Below, one piece after another: positions 1-7,084 of a stretch of DNA of 25,009 bases. A program made the position numbers and the translations under genes. Source of the DNA: JBBTRP01 sp038065125 (GTDB lineage: Bacteria > Patescibacteriota > Patescibacteriia > JACQRZ01); assembly GCA_038065125.1 (NCBI GenBank), contig JBBTRP010000073.1, positions 1-25,009 of the forward strand. The letters run 5' to 3'. The notes beneath the pieces were generated by a model that was not told the origin of the DNA, made no database searches, and worked only from the letters and a program-made list of their open reading frames with translations. The first letter of the stretch is position 1; every line of letters starts with the position of its first letter.

Positions 1-299
1 AACTGGTTGGCCTCTGGCGGAATGATTGCACATGAGCGCACGCCGCTGTCGGTCTTGATGCCTTGGTTCCACTCATCGGATGCCCGCTCGGCAAGCCAGT
101 TTGAGTCGCGGATTGCGCGTGCAAGTTCCACACCCTCGCGCGCAAGATGCGTGGCCGTGAGTCGCAGTGTTCCTAGATTTTGATTTCGCGCGTTTGAGTG
201 TGCAAGGCCGAGCGCGGAAACGAGCGCGAGGGACAACACAAAAATAGCCGTGAGAAGCTCGATGAAAGTTTGTCCGTGTTGATTTGAAATCAACGGCAT
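1..299 (-). CDS. Type IV prepilin-like (pseudopilin) protein, C-terminus cut by window edge
   Basis: The visible 99 residues start with a short leader, MPLISNQHG, followed by QTFIELL and a hydrophobic stretch (about residues 13-33). This is the prepilin-peptidase motif: cleavage after Gly9, Glu at mature position +5, then the N-terminal helix that packs the pilus core and anchors the subunit in the membrane. After the helix come features seen in PilV/GspI-type minor pilins (an AREGVELARAIRDSNW-like segment). The start is the ATG 6 bp after the scpA stop codon, so it is probably cotranscribed with scpA. The gene runs off the left edge, so length and any C-terminal domain are unknown. I see the processing motif directly; the role in a type IV pilus or competence-type pseudopilus is family knowledge, and which of these it is cannot be decided. 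Confidence 0.82.
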   Translation of the reverse strand, partial: MPLISNQHGQTFIELLTAIFVLSLALVSALGLAHSNARNQNLGTLRLTATHLAREGVELARAIRDSNWLAERASDEWNQGIKTDSGVRSCAIIPPEANQ

Positions 300-305
300 A
301 GCCGT

Positions 306-1028
306 TTATACAGTTTGCACGGCGGGCGCCGGTTCGATATGGATATCCTCAAAGAGTGAGTCCTGCACAACAAACGCATGTTTTTGTTTAACGAGCTCGA
401 GAAGGGCGAGAAAACTGACCACCACTTCCTGCCGCGATGCGTTCTCGCCCACCAGGGAGCGGAATGAACACGCGATTCTCGTTGAAAGCATCTCCTTGAT
501 CTGAGCGATCTTTTCCTGCACGCTAATCCGGGAGTCAAGCGTCAGCGTCTTTTTAGGAAGTACGGGTTCGATGTGCTTGAGGACGTCCCGAAATGCGGTG
601 GTAATGCGCTCGACCGTCAAACGCGGCGGCGGTAAAAACCGGACCTGCTCGCTGAGCGTCAGCTTGCGCGCAGGGCGCGGGAACAGAATGCGATGTGCTC
701 CATGCATCTTCTCGAGTACTTTTGCCGCGTGGGCAAATTCTTTGTAAATTTTCAGCTTGAGTTCAAGGTCATGAATCTCTTCCTCTTCCTCATCGGTGAG
801 CGAGGGAAGGAGTTTCCGAGATTTAATGAGCAGGAGCCGCGCGGCAACGACGAGAAAATCGGCAAGATCGTCAATGTGTGTTGTGGATGACAGAGCCGAA
901 AGTCGCGCAAGGTACTGATCGGTCACGGATGCTAAGGACACCTCGGTGATCGGCAGTTCTTCGCTGTCGATTAGGCGCACCAAAAGTTCCAGGGGGCCCT
1001 CGAATTGTTCGAGTTTGACATCAAGCAT
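306..1028 (-). CDS. scpA: Segregation and condensation protein A (kleisin)
   Basis: 240 aa, usual length for ScpA. The N-terminus has the family pattern: VKLEQFEGPLELLVRLI near residue 5, then ITEVSLASVTDQYL and the DLADFLVVAARLLLIKS block (residues about 53-69). Acidic linker EEEEEI follows at about 80-85, and the C-terminal winged-helix part ends near QKHAFVVQDSLFEDI. ScpA is the kleisin that bridges SMC heads, with ScpB, in chromosome compaction and segregation. No scpB is visible in this window. It sits 18 bp downstream of the YbaK-type gene and 6 bp upstream of a prepilin-like gene, so it looks like part of an aspS-ybaK-scpA-pilin transcription unit. No Shine-Dalgarno site is evident; it is one of the few genes here without T at -1 (CCCC before ATG). 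Confidence 0.93.
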   Translation of the reverse strand: MLDVKLEQFEGPLELLVRLIDSEELPITEVSLASVTDQYLARLSALSSTTHIDDLADFLVVAARLLLIKSRKLLPSLTDEEEEEIHDLELKLKIYKEFAHAAKVLEKMHGAHRILFPRPARKLTLSEQVRFLPPPRLTVERITTAFRDVLKHIEPVLPKKTLTLDSRISVQEKIAQIKEMLSTRIACSFRSLVGENASRQEVVVSFLALLELVKQKHAFVVQDSLFEDIHIEPAPAVQTV

Positions 1029-1046
1029 GGGGACGAGGCGCGAAGA

Positions 1047-1571
1047 TTACTTCTTGCTTCTTTGTTTTTTTGGGGATTTCTTTTTTTTCGGCACCACTAC
1101 TTTCTTCACTAACCCAAAAATGCCGACAGTCGGCGATTCGAGCTTGATGAAGTCCTTGAGTTTTATTTTCACGGAGTCGGTAAAACTTCCGGTCGAAAAA
1201 ATTCCCTTCACGTTTTTTGCAAATGATTTTTCCAGGAGCGTGGGCAGTGCGTAGAGAGATCCGAATGATGAGAGTCCTTCTTTTTTCTTGAGTTTGAGTA
1301 GGGCGAGAATCTCCTTCTCAGTGGGGATCCGCACTTTTTTTGCGTTGAGCAACTTTGTGACTTTTGTGAGGTCGAGCGTATGGCCGGCAGAAAGCAGGGC
1401 GAGTGCGAAGCGCTTGTCCGCTTTCACGAGGAGTGGCTTTGCAACCTCCGTAACTTTTACCCGAAGCGTCTGCGCGGTGTCATATGCGGTGTAGACCACA
1501 CGGTGTGAGAAGGGTTCGTATGGCGTTTTCGCTCGCTCAAGAAACGCGAGTAATTTTTTGGGCAGGGGCAT
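1047..1571 (-). CDS. YbaK/EbsC-type aminoacyl-tRNA deacylase domain protein
   Basis: 174 aa. The first 120 or so residues look like a YbaK/ProX editing domain: an N-terminal helix (LLAFLERAKTPYEPFSHRV), the YDTAQTLRVKVTEVAKPLLVK segment that places the family's conserved Lys, then the HTLDLTKVTKLLNAKKVRIPTEKE segment. Family members hydrolyse mischarged tRNAs (Cys-tRNA-Pro, Ala-tRNA-Pro and others) in trans. The C-terminus is a lysine-rich tail (VVVPKKKKSPKKQRSKK), which may help bind RNA. It lies 15 bp downstream of aspS and 18 bp upstream of scpA on the same strand, and the pairing with a tRNA synthetase fits a translation quality-control role. The substrate cannot be assigned from sequence. 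Domain assignment is by pattern, not alignment. Confidence 0.75.
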   Translation of the reverse strand: MPLPKKLLAFLERAKTPYEPFSHRVVYTAYDTAQTLRVKVTEVAKPLLVKADKRFALALLSAGHTLDLTKVTKLLNAKKVRIPTEKEILALLKLKKKEGLSSFGSLYALPTLLEKSFAKNVKGIFSTGSFTDSVKIKLKDFIKLESPTVGIFGLVKKVVVPKKKKSPKKQRSKK

Positions 1572-1586
1572 AGGGAGAAGCGGCTG

Positions 1587-1607
1587 TTAGCTATTAGCTA
1601 TTAGCTT
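1587..1607. repeat. Three tandem 7-bp repeats (TTAGCTA) at the aspS 3' end
   Basis: Plus-strand units are TTAGCTA at 1587-1593, TTAGCTA at 1594-1600 and TTAGCTT at 1601-1607. The aspS stop codon TAA (1587-1589) and the terminal residues LIANS lie within the array. It may be a short slippage tract or the remnant of an interspersed repeat; I see no other copy in the window. Confidence 0.8.
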
Positions 1608-3353
1608 AATTCCTAATTCTTTCAGCTGTTTTTCCGTGACAGGCGAGGGCGCGCCCATCAGGACATCCTGCGCGCGGCCGTTCTTAGGAAACGCGTAGAT
1701 GTCGCGGATACTGGGACACTCCCAGAGCACCATCATAAGCCTATCAACACCGGGCGCGATCCCGCCGTGCGGCGGCGCGCCGTACTGAAACGCGGAGATC
1801 ATTCCGCCGAATTTCGCATCAACGTCGGCAGACGTGTATCCCGCGATCTCAAACGCTTTGTACATGATGTCTGGGCGGTGATTTCTGATGGCTCCGGAAC
1901 TGATCTCAAACCCATTGCACGTAAGGTCATACTGGTACGCAAGGATTGAGAGCGGATCTTTCGTGTTTAAAGTCTCCATTCCTCCTTGTGGCATTGAGAA
2001 CGGATTGTGTGAAAAATCAACTTTTTTCTCCTCCTCATTCCACTCATACATTGGAAAGTCAACGATCCAGGTCCAGGCAGCAGTATGAGGGTCGGCAAGG
2101 TTTTGCTTCTTCGCAATTTCTGTACGCACCGCGCCCAGTGACCTACACACCATCTCCCACTTCCCCGCTCCGAAGAAGACCGTGTCTCCCGGCTGTGCGC
2201 TGACCGTCGAAACAATTGATTGGGAAAGTTCATCGCCCAAAAATTTTACAATCGGGGAGGAGAGCTCATTCTCTTTGACGATGATATACGCTAACCCTTG
2301 GGCGCCATAGATTTTTGCGGTATTCGTGAGGTCGTCGATATCTTTTCGTGTGAACTCAGCGCCCTTGGGCACGCGCAGGGCATGGACCACGCCCTGGGAA
2401 GAGACCGCGTTTGCAAACACCCCGAAACCGCACCCGGAAACGAGTTCGGTAACCGGCTTGATCGGCAAGGCGTACCGAAGGTCGGGCTTGTCAGAGCCGT
2501 AGATGTTCATCGCCTCTCTCCACGCGAGTCGGGCAAAGGGTGCGGTGAGAATTTTTTTATCGGAAAACTGCTCCGTAAGCTTAACCATAAGCGGCTCCAC
2601 AACACCAAAAACATCCTCTTGCTCTGCAAAACTCATCTCAAGATCGAGCTGGTAAAACTCTCCGGGATGGCGGTCCGCTCGTGGATCCTCGTCTCGAAAG
2701 CAGGGTGCGATCTGGAAGTACCGGTCAAGCCCGGACACCATCAGGAGTTGCTTAAATTGTTGGGGGGCTTGCGGAAGCGCATAGAACTGCCCGGGGTGAA
2801 TGCGGCTGGGAACCAGAAAATCCCGCGCGCCTTCCGGCGACGAGCTCGTGAGAATCGGAGTTTGCACCTCAACGAATTTTTGCGCGTGCATATACTCGCG
2901 GATGGCGGTCAGGAACGCATCGCGCTGTGAAAGCATGGTCTGCATCGCCGGGCGTCGCAGATCGAGGAAGCGGTATTTCAGTCGTAAGTCTTCACCCACA
3001 TCGATCGCATTGTCGATCTCAAAAGGGGGTGTTTTTGATTCCGAAAGCACTTCAACCGTTGCGACACTCACCTCAATCGCTCCCGTTGCGCGATCCGCAC
3101 GCACCGCGCCCTCAATGCGTGCCTGGACCGTCCCGACAATCTTGATCACCCACTCGGAACGCACGTGCTCTGCAAACGCGAATGCGTCTTTTGTCTCAGG
3201 ATGAAAAACGACTTGGGTCAATCCGTAATGGTCGCGCAGATCAATAAAAATAAGCCCGCCATGGTCGCGACGCGAATGCACCCATCCCGCAAGCGTCACT
3301 TCTGTCCCGATCGACGAGACCGTCAACTCCCCGCATGTGTGCGTTCTATGCAT
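1587..3353 (-). CDS. aspS: Aspartyl-tRNA synthetase, bacterial type, probably non-discriminating
   Basis: 588 aa, full length for bacterial class IIb AspRS, which charges tRNA-Asp with aspartate. Visible parts: N-terminal OB-fold anticodon-binding domain (GWVHSRRDHGG at residues 23-33), motif 2 region FRDEDPRADRHPGEFYQLD near 220-240, a central GAD-type insertion, and motif 3 GVDRLMM at about 535. His31 followed by Gly32-Gly33 is the signature seen in non-discriminating AspRS enzymes, which also make Asp-tRNA-Asn for GatCAB amidation; discriminating enzymes such as that of E. coli have Leu there. GAGGA lies about 9 nt before the ATG. A promoter candidate is at 3445-3417. The last five codons and the stop are made from a tandem TTAGCTA heptamer repeat. 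First gene of a minus-strand unit running to the left edge. Confidence 0.97.
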   Translation of the reverse strand: MHRTHTCGELTVSSIGTEVTLAGWVHSRRDHGGLIFIDLRDHYGLTQVVFHPETKDAFAFAEHVRSEWVIKIVGTVQARIEGAVRADRATGAIEVSVATVEVLSESKTPPFEIDNAIDVGEDLRLKYRFLDLRRPAMQTMLSQRDAFLTAIREYMHAQKFVEVQTPILTSSSPEGARDFLVPSRIHPGQFYALPQAPQQFKQLLMVSGLDRYFQIAPCFRDEDPRADRHPGEFYQLDLEMSFAEQEDVFGVVEPLMVKLTEQFSDKKILTAPFARLAWREAMNIYGSDKPDLRYALPIKPVTELVSGCGFGVFANAVSSQGVVHALRVPKGAEFTRKDIDDLTNTAKIYGAQGLAYIIVKENELSSPIVKFLGDELSQSIVSTVSAQPGDTVFFGAGKWEMVCRSLGAVRTEIAKKQNLADPHTAAWTWIVDFPMYEWNEEEKKVDFSHNPFSMPQGGMETLNTKDPLSILAYQYDLTCNGFEISSGAIRNHRPDIMYKAFEIAGYTSADVDAKFGGMISAFQYGAPPHGGIAPGVDRLMMVLWECPSIRDIYAFPKNGRAQDVLMGAPSPVTEKQLKELGIKLIANS

Positions 3354-3416
3354 AGTCTGCTTTCCTCGTGTTTCTAAAATTTAAACAACCGTCCACCTGA
3401 AGGCCTCTTTCCTTTT

Positions 3417-3445
3417 ATACTATAAGAAAGTGCGCTCTCTTGCAA
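3417..3445 (-). promoter_or_regulatory. Candidate sigma70-type promoter of aspS
   Basis: On the minus strand TTGCAA (3445-3440) is followed after 17 nt by TAGTAT (3422-3417); an overlapping TATAGT at 15-nt spacing is an alternative. The first gene downstream is aspS, 63 nt away. The -35 and -10 each match 4 of 6 consensus bases. Confidence 0.5.
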
Positions 3446-3449
3446 GACG

Positions 3450-3478
3450 TTGACTGCCAGCCAACAAAGGTGTTTACT
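3450..3478 (+). promoter_or_regulatory. Candidate promoter of the 222-aa plus-strand gene
   Basis: TTGACT (3450-3455), 17-nt spacer, TTTACT (3473-3478). It points at the gene starting at 3533, leaving a leader of about 48 nt with a Shine-Dalgarno site. It sits back-to-back with the aspS promoter: the two -35 boxes are only 4 bp apart. Confidence 0.5.
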
Positions 3479-3532
3479 GATCATGCTTTATGGCTCACGG
3501 CAGCGGCCATAGAATCTCTGAAAGGATGAGGA

Positions 3533-4201
3533 ATGTCCGAATTGAGCAGTGTGATAGGCCTCCGGCTTGAACAAGAACGTGATACGCGTCGGCAGGAGCT
3601 CTACAAACCCAGTCTCGTCATCGTACGGGTTGCCAGTACCCATCTCATGGTTGACCGCGAGTGGTATCTCAACCACTGTGGCGTCGTAATCGCACCTCGA
3701 CTCGAAAAGGAATACGGCTTTATTCCGGACCATGTGATCGTTGCGCCGAGCAATGTCGCGCGCATCACCGCCAAGGAGATCACGAGCTCGATGTCTCACT
3801 TCGTCAATCCCGCGCAAGACGAGCTGCTCTGCGACCAGTACAGCGATGATCAGATGTCGATCCTTGACCCTCTCTGGGAGAGGGTCATACACACCGAGGA
3901 TGGGTCTCACCTCCCGGACGATATGCCCGAAGCCGTCAAGCTCATCGAGGATGGTGGCCACTTCGCCGGCAATCAGGTTCACCGCGTGATACGTGAACAC
4001 CCCCGGGGGACAACCCTCATGATCGCCGAGTGGAACTCGTTCAGCTTCATCGAGGCGATCAAACTCTGGAACGTCGATACGTCAACTGCCCAACCGGAGC
4101 CGTACCGCCGCTTCTATCCGAGCCTGGGGGTCACACTCATCAAGCATGATGGCGCGGCGATCATGAAGTCGGCGTACGTCCCCGAACCGCTCAATCTGTA
4201 G
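3533..4201 (+). CDS. Unrecognised 222-aa protein, single-gene plus-strand island
   Basis: I do not recognise this family. The protein is soluble-looking: no signal peptide, no membrane segment, mixed charge, several His, Trp and Tyr residues. Visible stretches include VDREWYLNHCGVVIAPRLE (about 40-58), FIPDHVIVAPSNVARITAKE (about 63-82), an acidic middle (HTEDGSHLPDDMPEAVKLIEDGG) and an aromatic C-terminal half (IAEWNSFSFIEAIKLW). The ATG at 3533 is preceded by AAAGGATGAGGA, an unusually good ribosome binding site for this window, and A rather than T is at -1. It is the only plus-strand gene between aspS and recO, with its own promoter and two following terminator hairpins, and it lacks the A/T homopolymer runs frequent in neighbouring genes. 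These features make it a candidate recent acquisition. Function is open. Confidence 0.78.
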   Translation: MSELSSVIGLRLEQERDTRRQELYKPSLVIVRVASTHLMVDREWYLNHCGVVIAPRLEKEYGFIPDHVIVAPSNVARITAKEITSSMSHFVNPAQDELLCDQYSDDQMSILDPLWERVIHTEDGSHLPDDMPEAVKLIEDGGHFAGNQVHRVIREHPRGTTLMIAEWNSFSFIEAIKLWNVDTSTAQPEPYRRFYPSLGVTLIKHDGAAIMKSAYVPEPLNL

Positions 4202-4235
4202 CGGCCGGAACGTCATTCGACCTCCTCAACCTCAC

Positions 4236-4266
4236 GAGAGCCGCTCAAAGCGACTCTCTTATCTTT
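4236..4266 (+). terminator. Intrinsic terminator after the 222-aa gene
   Basis: Stem GAGAG-C-CGCT (4236-4245) pairs with AGCG-A-CTCTC (4249-4258) around a CAA loop with one C/A mismatch, followed by TTATCTTTTT. It lies 35 nt after the stop codon. Confidence 0.65.
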
Positions 4267-4300
4267 TTGCATCCTGTTTTTCTCACCGTTCATCTCCCAT

Positions 4301-4349
4301 CCTCCGCTAAAGAACCGCGATCGTAGGTTTTAAGCGGAGGTTGTTTTTT
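4301..4349 (+). terminator. Second plus-strand terminator-like hairpin
   Basis: CCTCCGCT (4301-4308) pairs with AGCGGAGG (4333-4340), with an inner AACC/GGTT pairing (4313-4316 with 4326-4329). The T-rich tract TTGTTTTTT follows on the plus strand only. It ends within 10 nt of the recO stop codon, so it protects recO from plus-strand read-through; on the minus strand there is no U tract, so it is not an obvious recO terminator. Confidence 0.6.
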
Positions 4350-4978
4350 CAACTGAGGGCGGGCTTCTTGGAAAGGAAATCAAAAAATATCTGCGCGGGA
4401 ATGGGGCGTTCGATCAGGGAGGAAAGACATCCCTCAACGACACTCTCAATGCCCGGAGGAAATTTTTCGTCGGCCGCGCTTGAGAGACCCTTTTGAGACA
4501 AGAGCGACACGATCCGCTCATAGCCCTTCGCGGGTGGCCGGTAGCCGAGAAGTGTTGCAAGTTTGAGAATAAAAAGTTGTGTCGTGCGAACATACGCTCC
4601 CTGTATCTGAGAACAAACGGAGAGGAAGTCTTTCAGGTGCTCGTAGAGCGCACTATCTGCAACGCCCTCCTGCACCGATCGATCACACAGATCACAGCAA
4701 TACAACGCGATGGTGAGCGCATCAAGATTCCGTTTGATCGCCTCATGTGTTTCGATCGGGTCAACGGTTGCGATACGGTTAATCTGTTTGCCGTGCGCAA
4801 TCGTAAAGGTCGCGTGATGCAAAAGTTCAAGGTTTCCTGAGAGTTTACTGGAAAGCTTCCGACATCCTTGGGCGAGTGCGGTTATCTTTCCGTGCTCCTT
4901 CGTGTAAATCACGAACATCCGGTCCGCCTCGCGGAAATCCTTCTTGCCGATAATAATACCCGTAACTCTGGTGGTCAT
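4349..4978 (-). CDS. recO: DNA repair protein RecO
   Basis: 209 aa, a little short for RecO (usually near 240). The N-terminal OB-fold is clear: VTGIIIGKKDFREADRMFVIYTKEHGKI at residues 5-32, with the family's LAQGCRKLSSKLSGNLELL segment after it. The C-terminal half is helical, with a CCDLC cluster at 94-98 where other RecO proteins may carry zinc-binding cysteines, although the second pair is not obvious. RecO works with RecR (and RecF) to load RecA on SSB-coated DNA. The start overlaps the ruvX stop by ATGA (4975-4978), so translation is probably coupled. Last gene of the EamA-map-ruvX-recO unit. Confidence 0.9.
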   Translation of the reverse strand: MTTRVTGIIIGKKDFREADRMFVIYTKEHGKITALAQGCRKLSSKLSGNLELLHHATFTIAHGKQINRIATVDPIETHEAIKRNLDALTIALYCCDLCDRSVQEGVADSALYEHLKDFLSVCSQIQGAYVRTTQLFILKLATLLGYRPPAKGYERIVSLLSQKGLSSAADEKFPPGIESVVEGCLSSLIERPIPAQIFFDFLSKKPALS

Positions 4979-5373
4979 CCGCGTTTTTCAAAATACCCCT
5001 GCAAGATGAGCATTGCCGCGATGGCGTGCTCGTCGGTTGCGGGCGCAGGTCCCCGGTCGCGCATGAGGGTTTGCGCCTGGCGACTGGAAAAGCTCTCGTC
5101 GCTGGTATATACCGGGACCAAAAAATGAGTGAGCATTTTTTTTACGACAGCTTCGATGGCTGCACGTTGCTCGCCGTAGTGAACACCCATTGCTGGTACG
5201 CCGACGACGATTGCACCAATCCCCTCTCTCACAATGACTGCGGTAAGGTATTCGATCATTTCCTGGACTCCCTCATTGGTGACAGTCTCCAGTGGCAACG
5301 CCATCAGAGTTTCGTCATCTCCAATCGCAATCCCGACATGCGCCTCGCCGTAGTCAATGCCCAGGTACCTCAT
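4975..5373 (-). CDS. ruvX: RuvX/YqgF-family Holliday-junction resolvase-like protein
   Basis: 132 aa, standard length. It has the RNase H-like fold signature: GIDYGEAHVGIAIGD with catalytic-type Asp7, the IGAIVVGVPA strand at 52-61, Glu93 in DESFSS, and Asp114 in DEHAIAAMLILQGYF. The three acidic residues match the metal site of YqgF/RuvX enzymes, linked to pre-16S rRNA 5' maturation and to Holliday-junction cleavage. ATGA overlaps join it to map upstream (5370-5373) and recO downstream. VGVPA replaces the more usual VGLPL. Confidence 0.93.
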   Translation of the reverse strand: MRYLGIDYGEAHVGIAIGDDETLMALPLETVTNEGVQEMIEYLTAVIVREGIGAIVVGVPAMGVHYGEQRAAIEAVVKKMLTHFLVPVYTSDESFSSRQAQTLMRDRGPAPATDEHAIAAMLILQGYFEKRG

Positions 5374-6149
5374 ATCCGTGTTAGGACCTCGTGCCCGTCT
5401 TTCGTGACCGCGATCGTGTGCTCAAAATGCGCGGAGAGTTTTTCGTCTGCGGTGCGGATCGTCCAGTGATCGGGATCGACCGTGACTTCCCACGAACCCT
5501 GGCACACCATGGGCTCAATCGCGATCACCATGCCTTCTTGCAATGTTGTCTCGGGCATACCGCGCTGGTAATAGCAAAAAATCGGCGGATCCTCGTGCAG
5601 CTTGTATCCGACGCCGTGACCAGTCAAGCTCCTCACGGGAGAAAATCCCGCCCGCTCGACTGTCCCTTGAATAATTTTTGAAAGGTCGATTGTTTTCGCG
5701 CCGGGCCGCACGAGAGCGATTGCGGCATTCAACGCATCTCGAGTGACCTTCATCAACCGTATCGCTGTCGGGGAAACTCTCCCGACCGGCACTGTGACTG
5801 CCATATCGGTGAAGAAGCCATTTTTTTCCGGATACCGCATGCCGATGTCCAAGCCGACGATATCGCCATCAGCGAGAATATTCTCGCGCGTTCCCACCCC
5901 GTGAACCACCTCATCGTTAATCGACACGCACAGCGTCGCAGGATATGGCGGCGTGCGTCGATCACCGCGGTACCCTAAAAACGCGGGCTCCCCGCCCGAC
6001 TCCCTAATCAACTGCTCTGCGAGGTGATCAAGGTCCTTGATGTGTGTCCCTGCCGTTACTTTTTGCGCGACTTGCTCAAGAACACTCGCAAGGAGCTTCC
6101 CCCCTTCCCGCAATAGTTCAATTTCTTGTTGTGATTTGATAGTTACCAT
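5370..6149 (-). CDS. map: Type I methionine aminopeptidase
   Basis: 259 aa from the ATG at 6149 (MVTIKSQQEIELLREGG). Open frame continues 60 codons upstream to 6329, but that part is inside the EamA gene and is unlike the family. All five metal ligands are visible: Asp101 in GLDIG, Asp115 in TDMAVT, His178 in LTGHGVG, Glu212 in IAIEPM and Glu243 in HFEHTIAV; substrate-binding His83 is in VVHGVG. It removes N-terminal Met from nascent proteins. In many bacteria map sits in the spc operon next to secY and adk; here it is in a neighbouring unit, 37 nt after the EamA stop. No Shine-Dalgarno site. A weak TTGCAA-15-GATACT lies so close to the ATG that a leaderless transcript is possible. Confidence 0.96.
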   Translation of the reverse strand: MVTIKSQQEIELLREGGKLLASVLEQVAQKVTAGTHIKDLDHLAEQLIRESGGEPAFLGYRGDRRTPPYPATLCVSINDEVVHGVGTRENILADGDIVGLDIGMRYPEKNGFFTDMAVTVPVGRVSPTAIRLMKVTRDALNAAIALVRPGAKTIDLSKIIQGTVERAGFSPVRSLTGHGVGYKLHEDPPIFCYYQRGMPETTLQEGMVIAIEPMVCQGSWEVTVDPDHWTIRTADEKLSAHFEHTIAVTKDGHEVLTRI

Positions 6150-6186
6150 TACTGCACAGTATCGCGCTGGAGGGTGTTTTGCAAGA

Positions 6187-7041
6187 TTAGGCCTGGAGGA
6201 CCGAGAGAAGAATGATCCCACCCAGGGTGAGACCGATACCCACTTTTTGACTGAGTCGCGTCGGCTCTCGGAAAAAAAATGCTGAAAGCATGACAAAAAG
6301 CGCCGGATACGACCCCGCGATGGGTGCAATCACGGACACGTCGCTTTGCTCAATTGCAATGTTGTATGACCACTCTGCAATCGACGTCAGGATTACACTT
6401 GCGAGGAAAATAAAAAAAACTCCTCCTCGAAAGGGAGATGGAAGCGCACACTTTTTGAGTCGCAGAGCAAGTCCGATGATGGGAAAAAGTGCAAGAAACA
6501 GATACCCGGGAACAAACCATCCGACGGCTTGCACCGGGATTTTAATGAGCGCGTAGTACAGCCCCCATCCTATCATTGCGATGACGGCCATAAGCTCGCC
6601 GCGCGTCCATGCAAATGAAAAAATTCGGTGATCAAACACGCACAGACCGATTCCGATAAGAATTGTCAGAACGATCGCCGCTTTTTCCGGGGTGAGGTGC
6701 TCTCCCAAAAAGAGAATGGAGATGAGCACCGCCACCGCCACAAAGGATGCGGAAATAACCCCGACGACCGGCGGGTTTCCGACCCGAAGACTTTCAAAGA
6801 ATGCAAAATCAGCAATCAGTGAAAGGATGCTCAGGCCAAGGATTATAACGCCCAGCTGAGGCGTCACCAGCAAAAAATCCTTCCAAAAAAAAGGAAGGAG
6901 GAGCATGGTCGCGAGGATAAATGCAAAAATTCCGCGCCACACGGTCATGGGGATCGTACCCATCCTTCGCGTCGCAACCACGCCGAATACATCGCCCACG
7001 CCCCAACCGATATGCGACAAGAGCGCAAAAAAAAGGGCCAT
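6187..7041 (-). CDS. EamA/DMT-superfamily transporter
   Basis: 284 aa, very hydrophobic, with about ten membrane segments arranged as two repeats (roughly residues 1-135 and 145-282), as in the EamA 10-TMS DMT family. The C-terminal repeat carries the typical pattern SVIAPIAGSYPALFVMLSAFFF followed by a short helix and a final TM (KVGIGLTLGGIILLSV). Members export amino acids, nucleosides or other small metabolites; the substrate cannot be told from sequence. First gene of the unit leading to map, ruvX and recO. It begins 15 nt downstream of the superoperon terminator. No clear promoter; TGTAAACT just before the ATG could be a -10 giving a near-leaderless mRNA, or expression could depend on read-through. 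Confidence 0.88.
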   Translation of the reverse strand: MALFFALLSHIGWGVGDVFGVVATRRMGTIPMTVWRGIFAFILATMLLLPFFWKDFLLVTPQLGVIILGLSILSLIADFAFFESLRVGNPPVVGVISASFVAVAVLISILFLGEHLTPEKAAIVLTILIGIGLCVFDHRIFSFAWTRGELMAVIAMIGWGLYYALIKIPVQAVGWFVPGYLFLALFPIIGLALRLKKCALPSPFRGGVFFIFLASVILTSIAEWSYNIAIEQSDVSVIAPIAGSYPALFVMLSAFFFREPTRLSQKVGIGLTLGGIILLSVLQA

Positions 7042-7045
7042 ACTG

Positions 7046-7076
7046 TAGTTTACAAAATGAGCCGGAGCGGCTCATT
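7046..7076 (-). terminator. Terminator closing the ribosomal superoperon
   Basis: Perfect 8-bp stem AATGAGCC (7056-7063) / GGCTCATT (7069-7076) with a 5-nt loop, followed on the minus strand by TTTTGTAAA. It begins 8 nt after the stop of the 142-aa gene. The T tract is short, so read-through into the EamA gene is possible. Confidence 0.6.
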
Positions 7077-7084
7077 AATGGTTG

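Noticed and set aside
4301..4349. Hairpin as the terminator of recO
   Set aside because: No T tract on the minus strand; the T tract is on the plus strand.
4349..4978. UGA recoding as in SR1/Gracilibacteria
   Set aside because: TGA ends recO, secY and the site-2 protease at family-appropriate lengths, and no core gene has in-frame TGA.
6150..6329. 60-codon N-terminal extension of methionine aminopeptidase
   Set aside because: It lies inside the end of the EamA gene and has no resemblance to MetAP; the ATG at 6149 gives the normal length.
7056..7076. Hairpin as an operator for the EamA gene
   Set aside because: It is a perfect stem with a T-run in the minus direction directly after the superoperon's last stop, which fits a terminator better.
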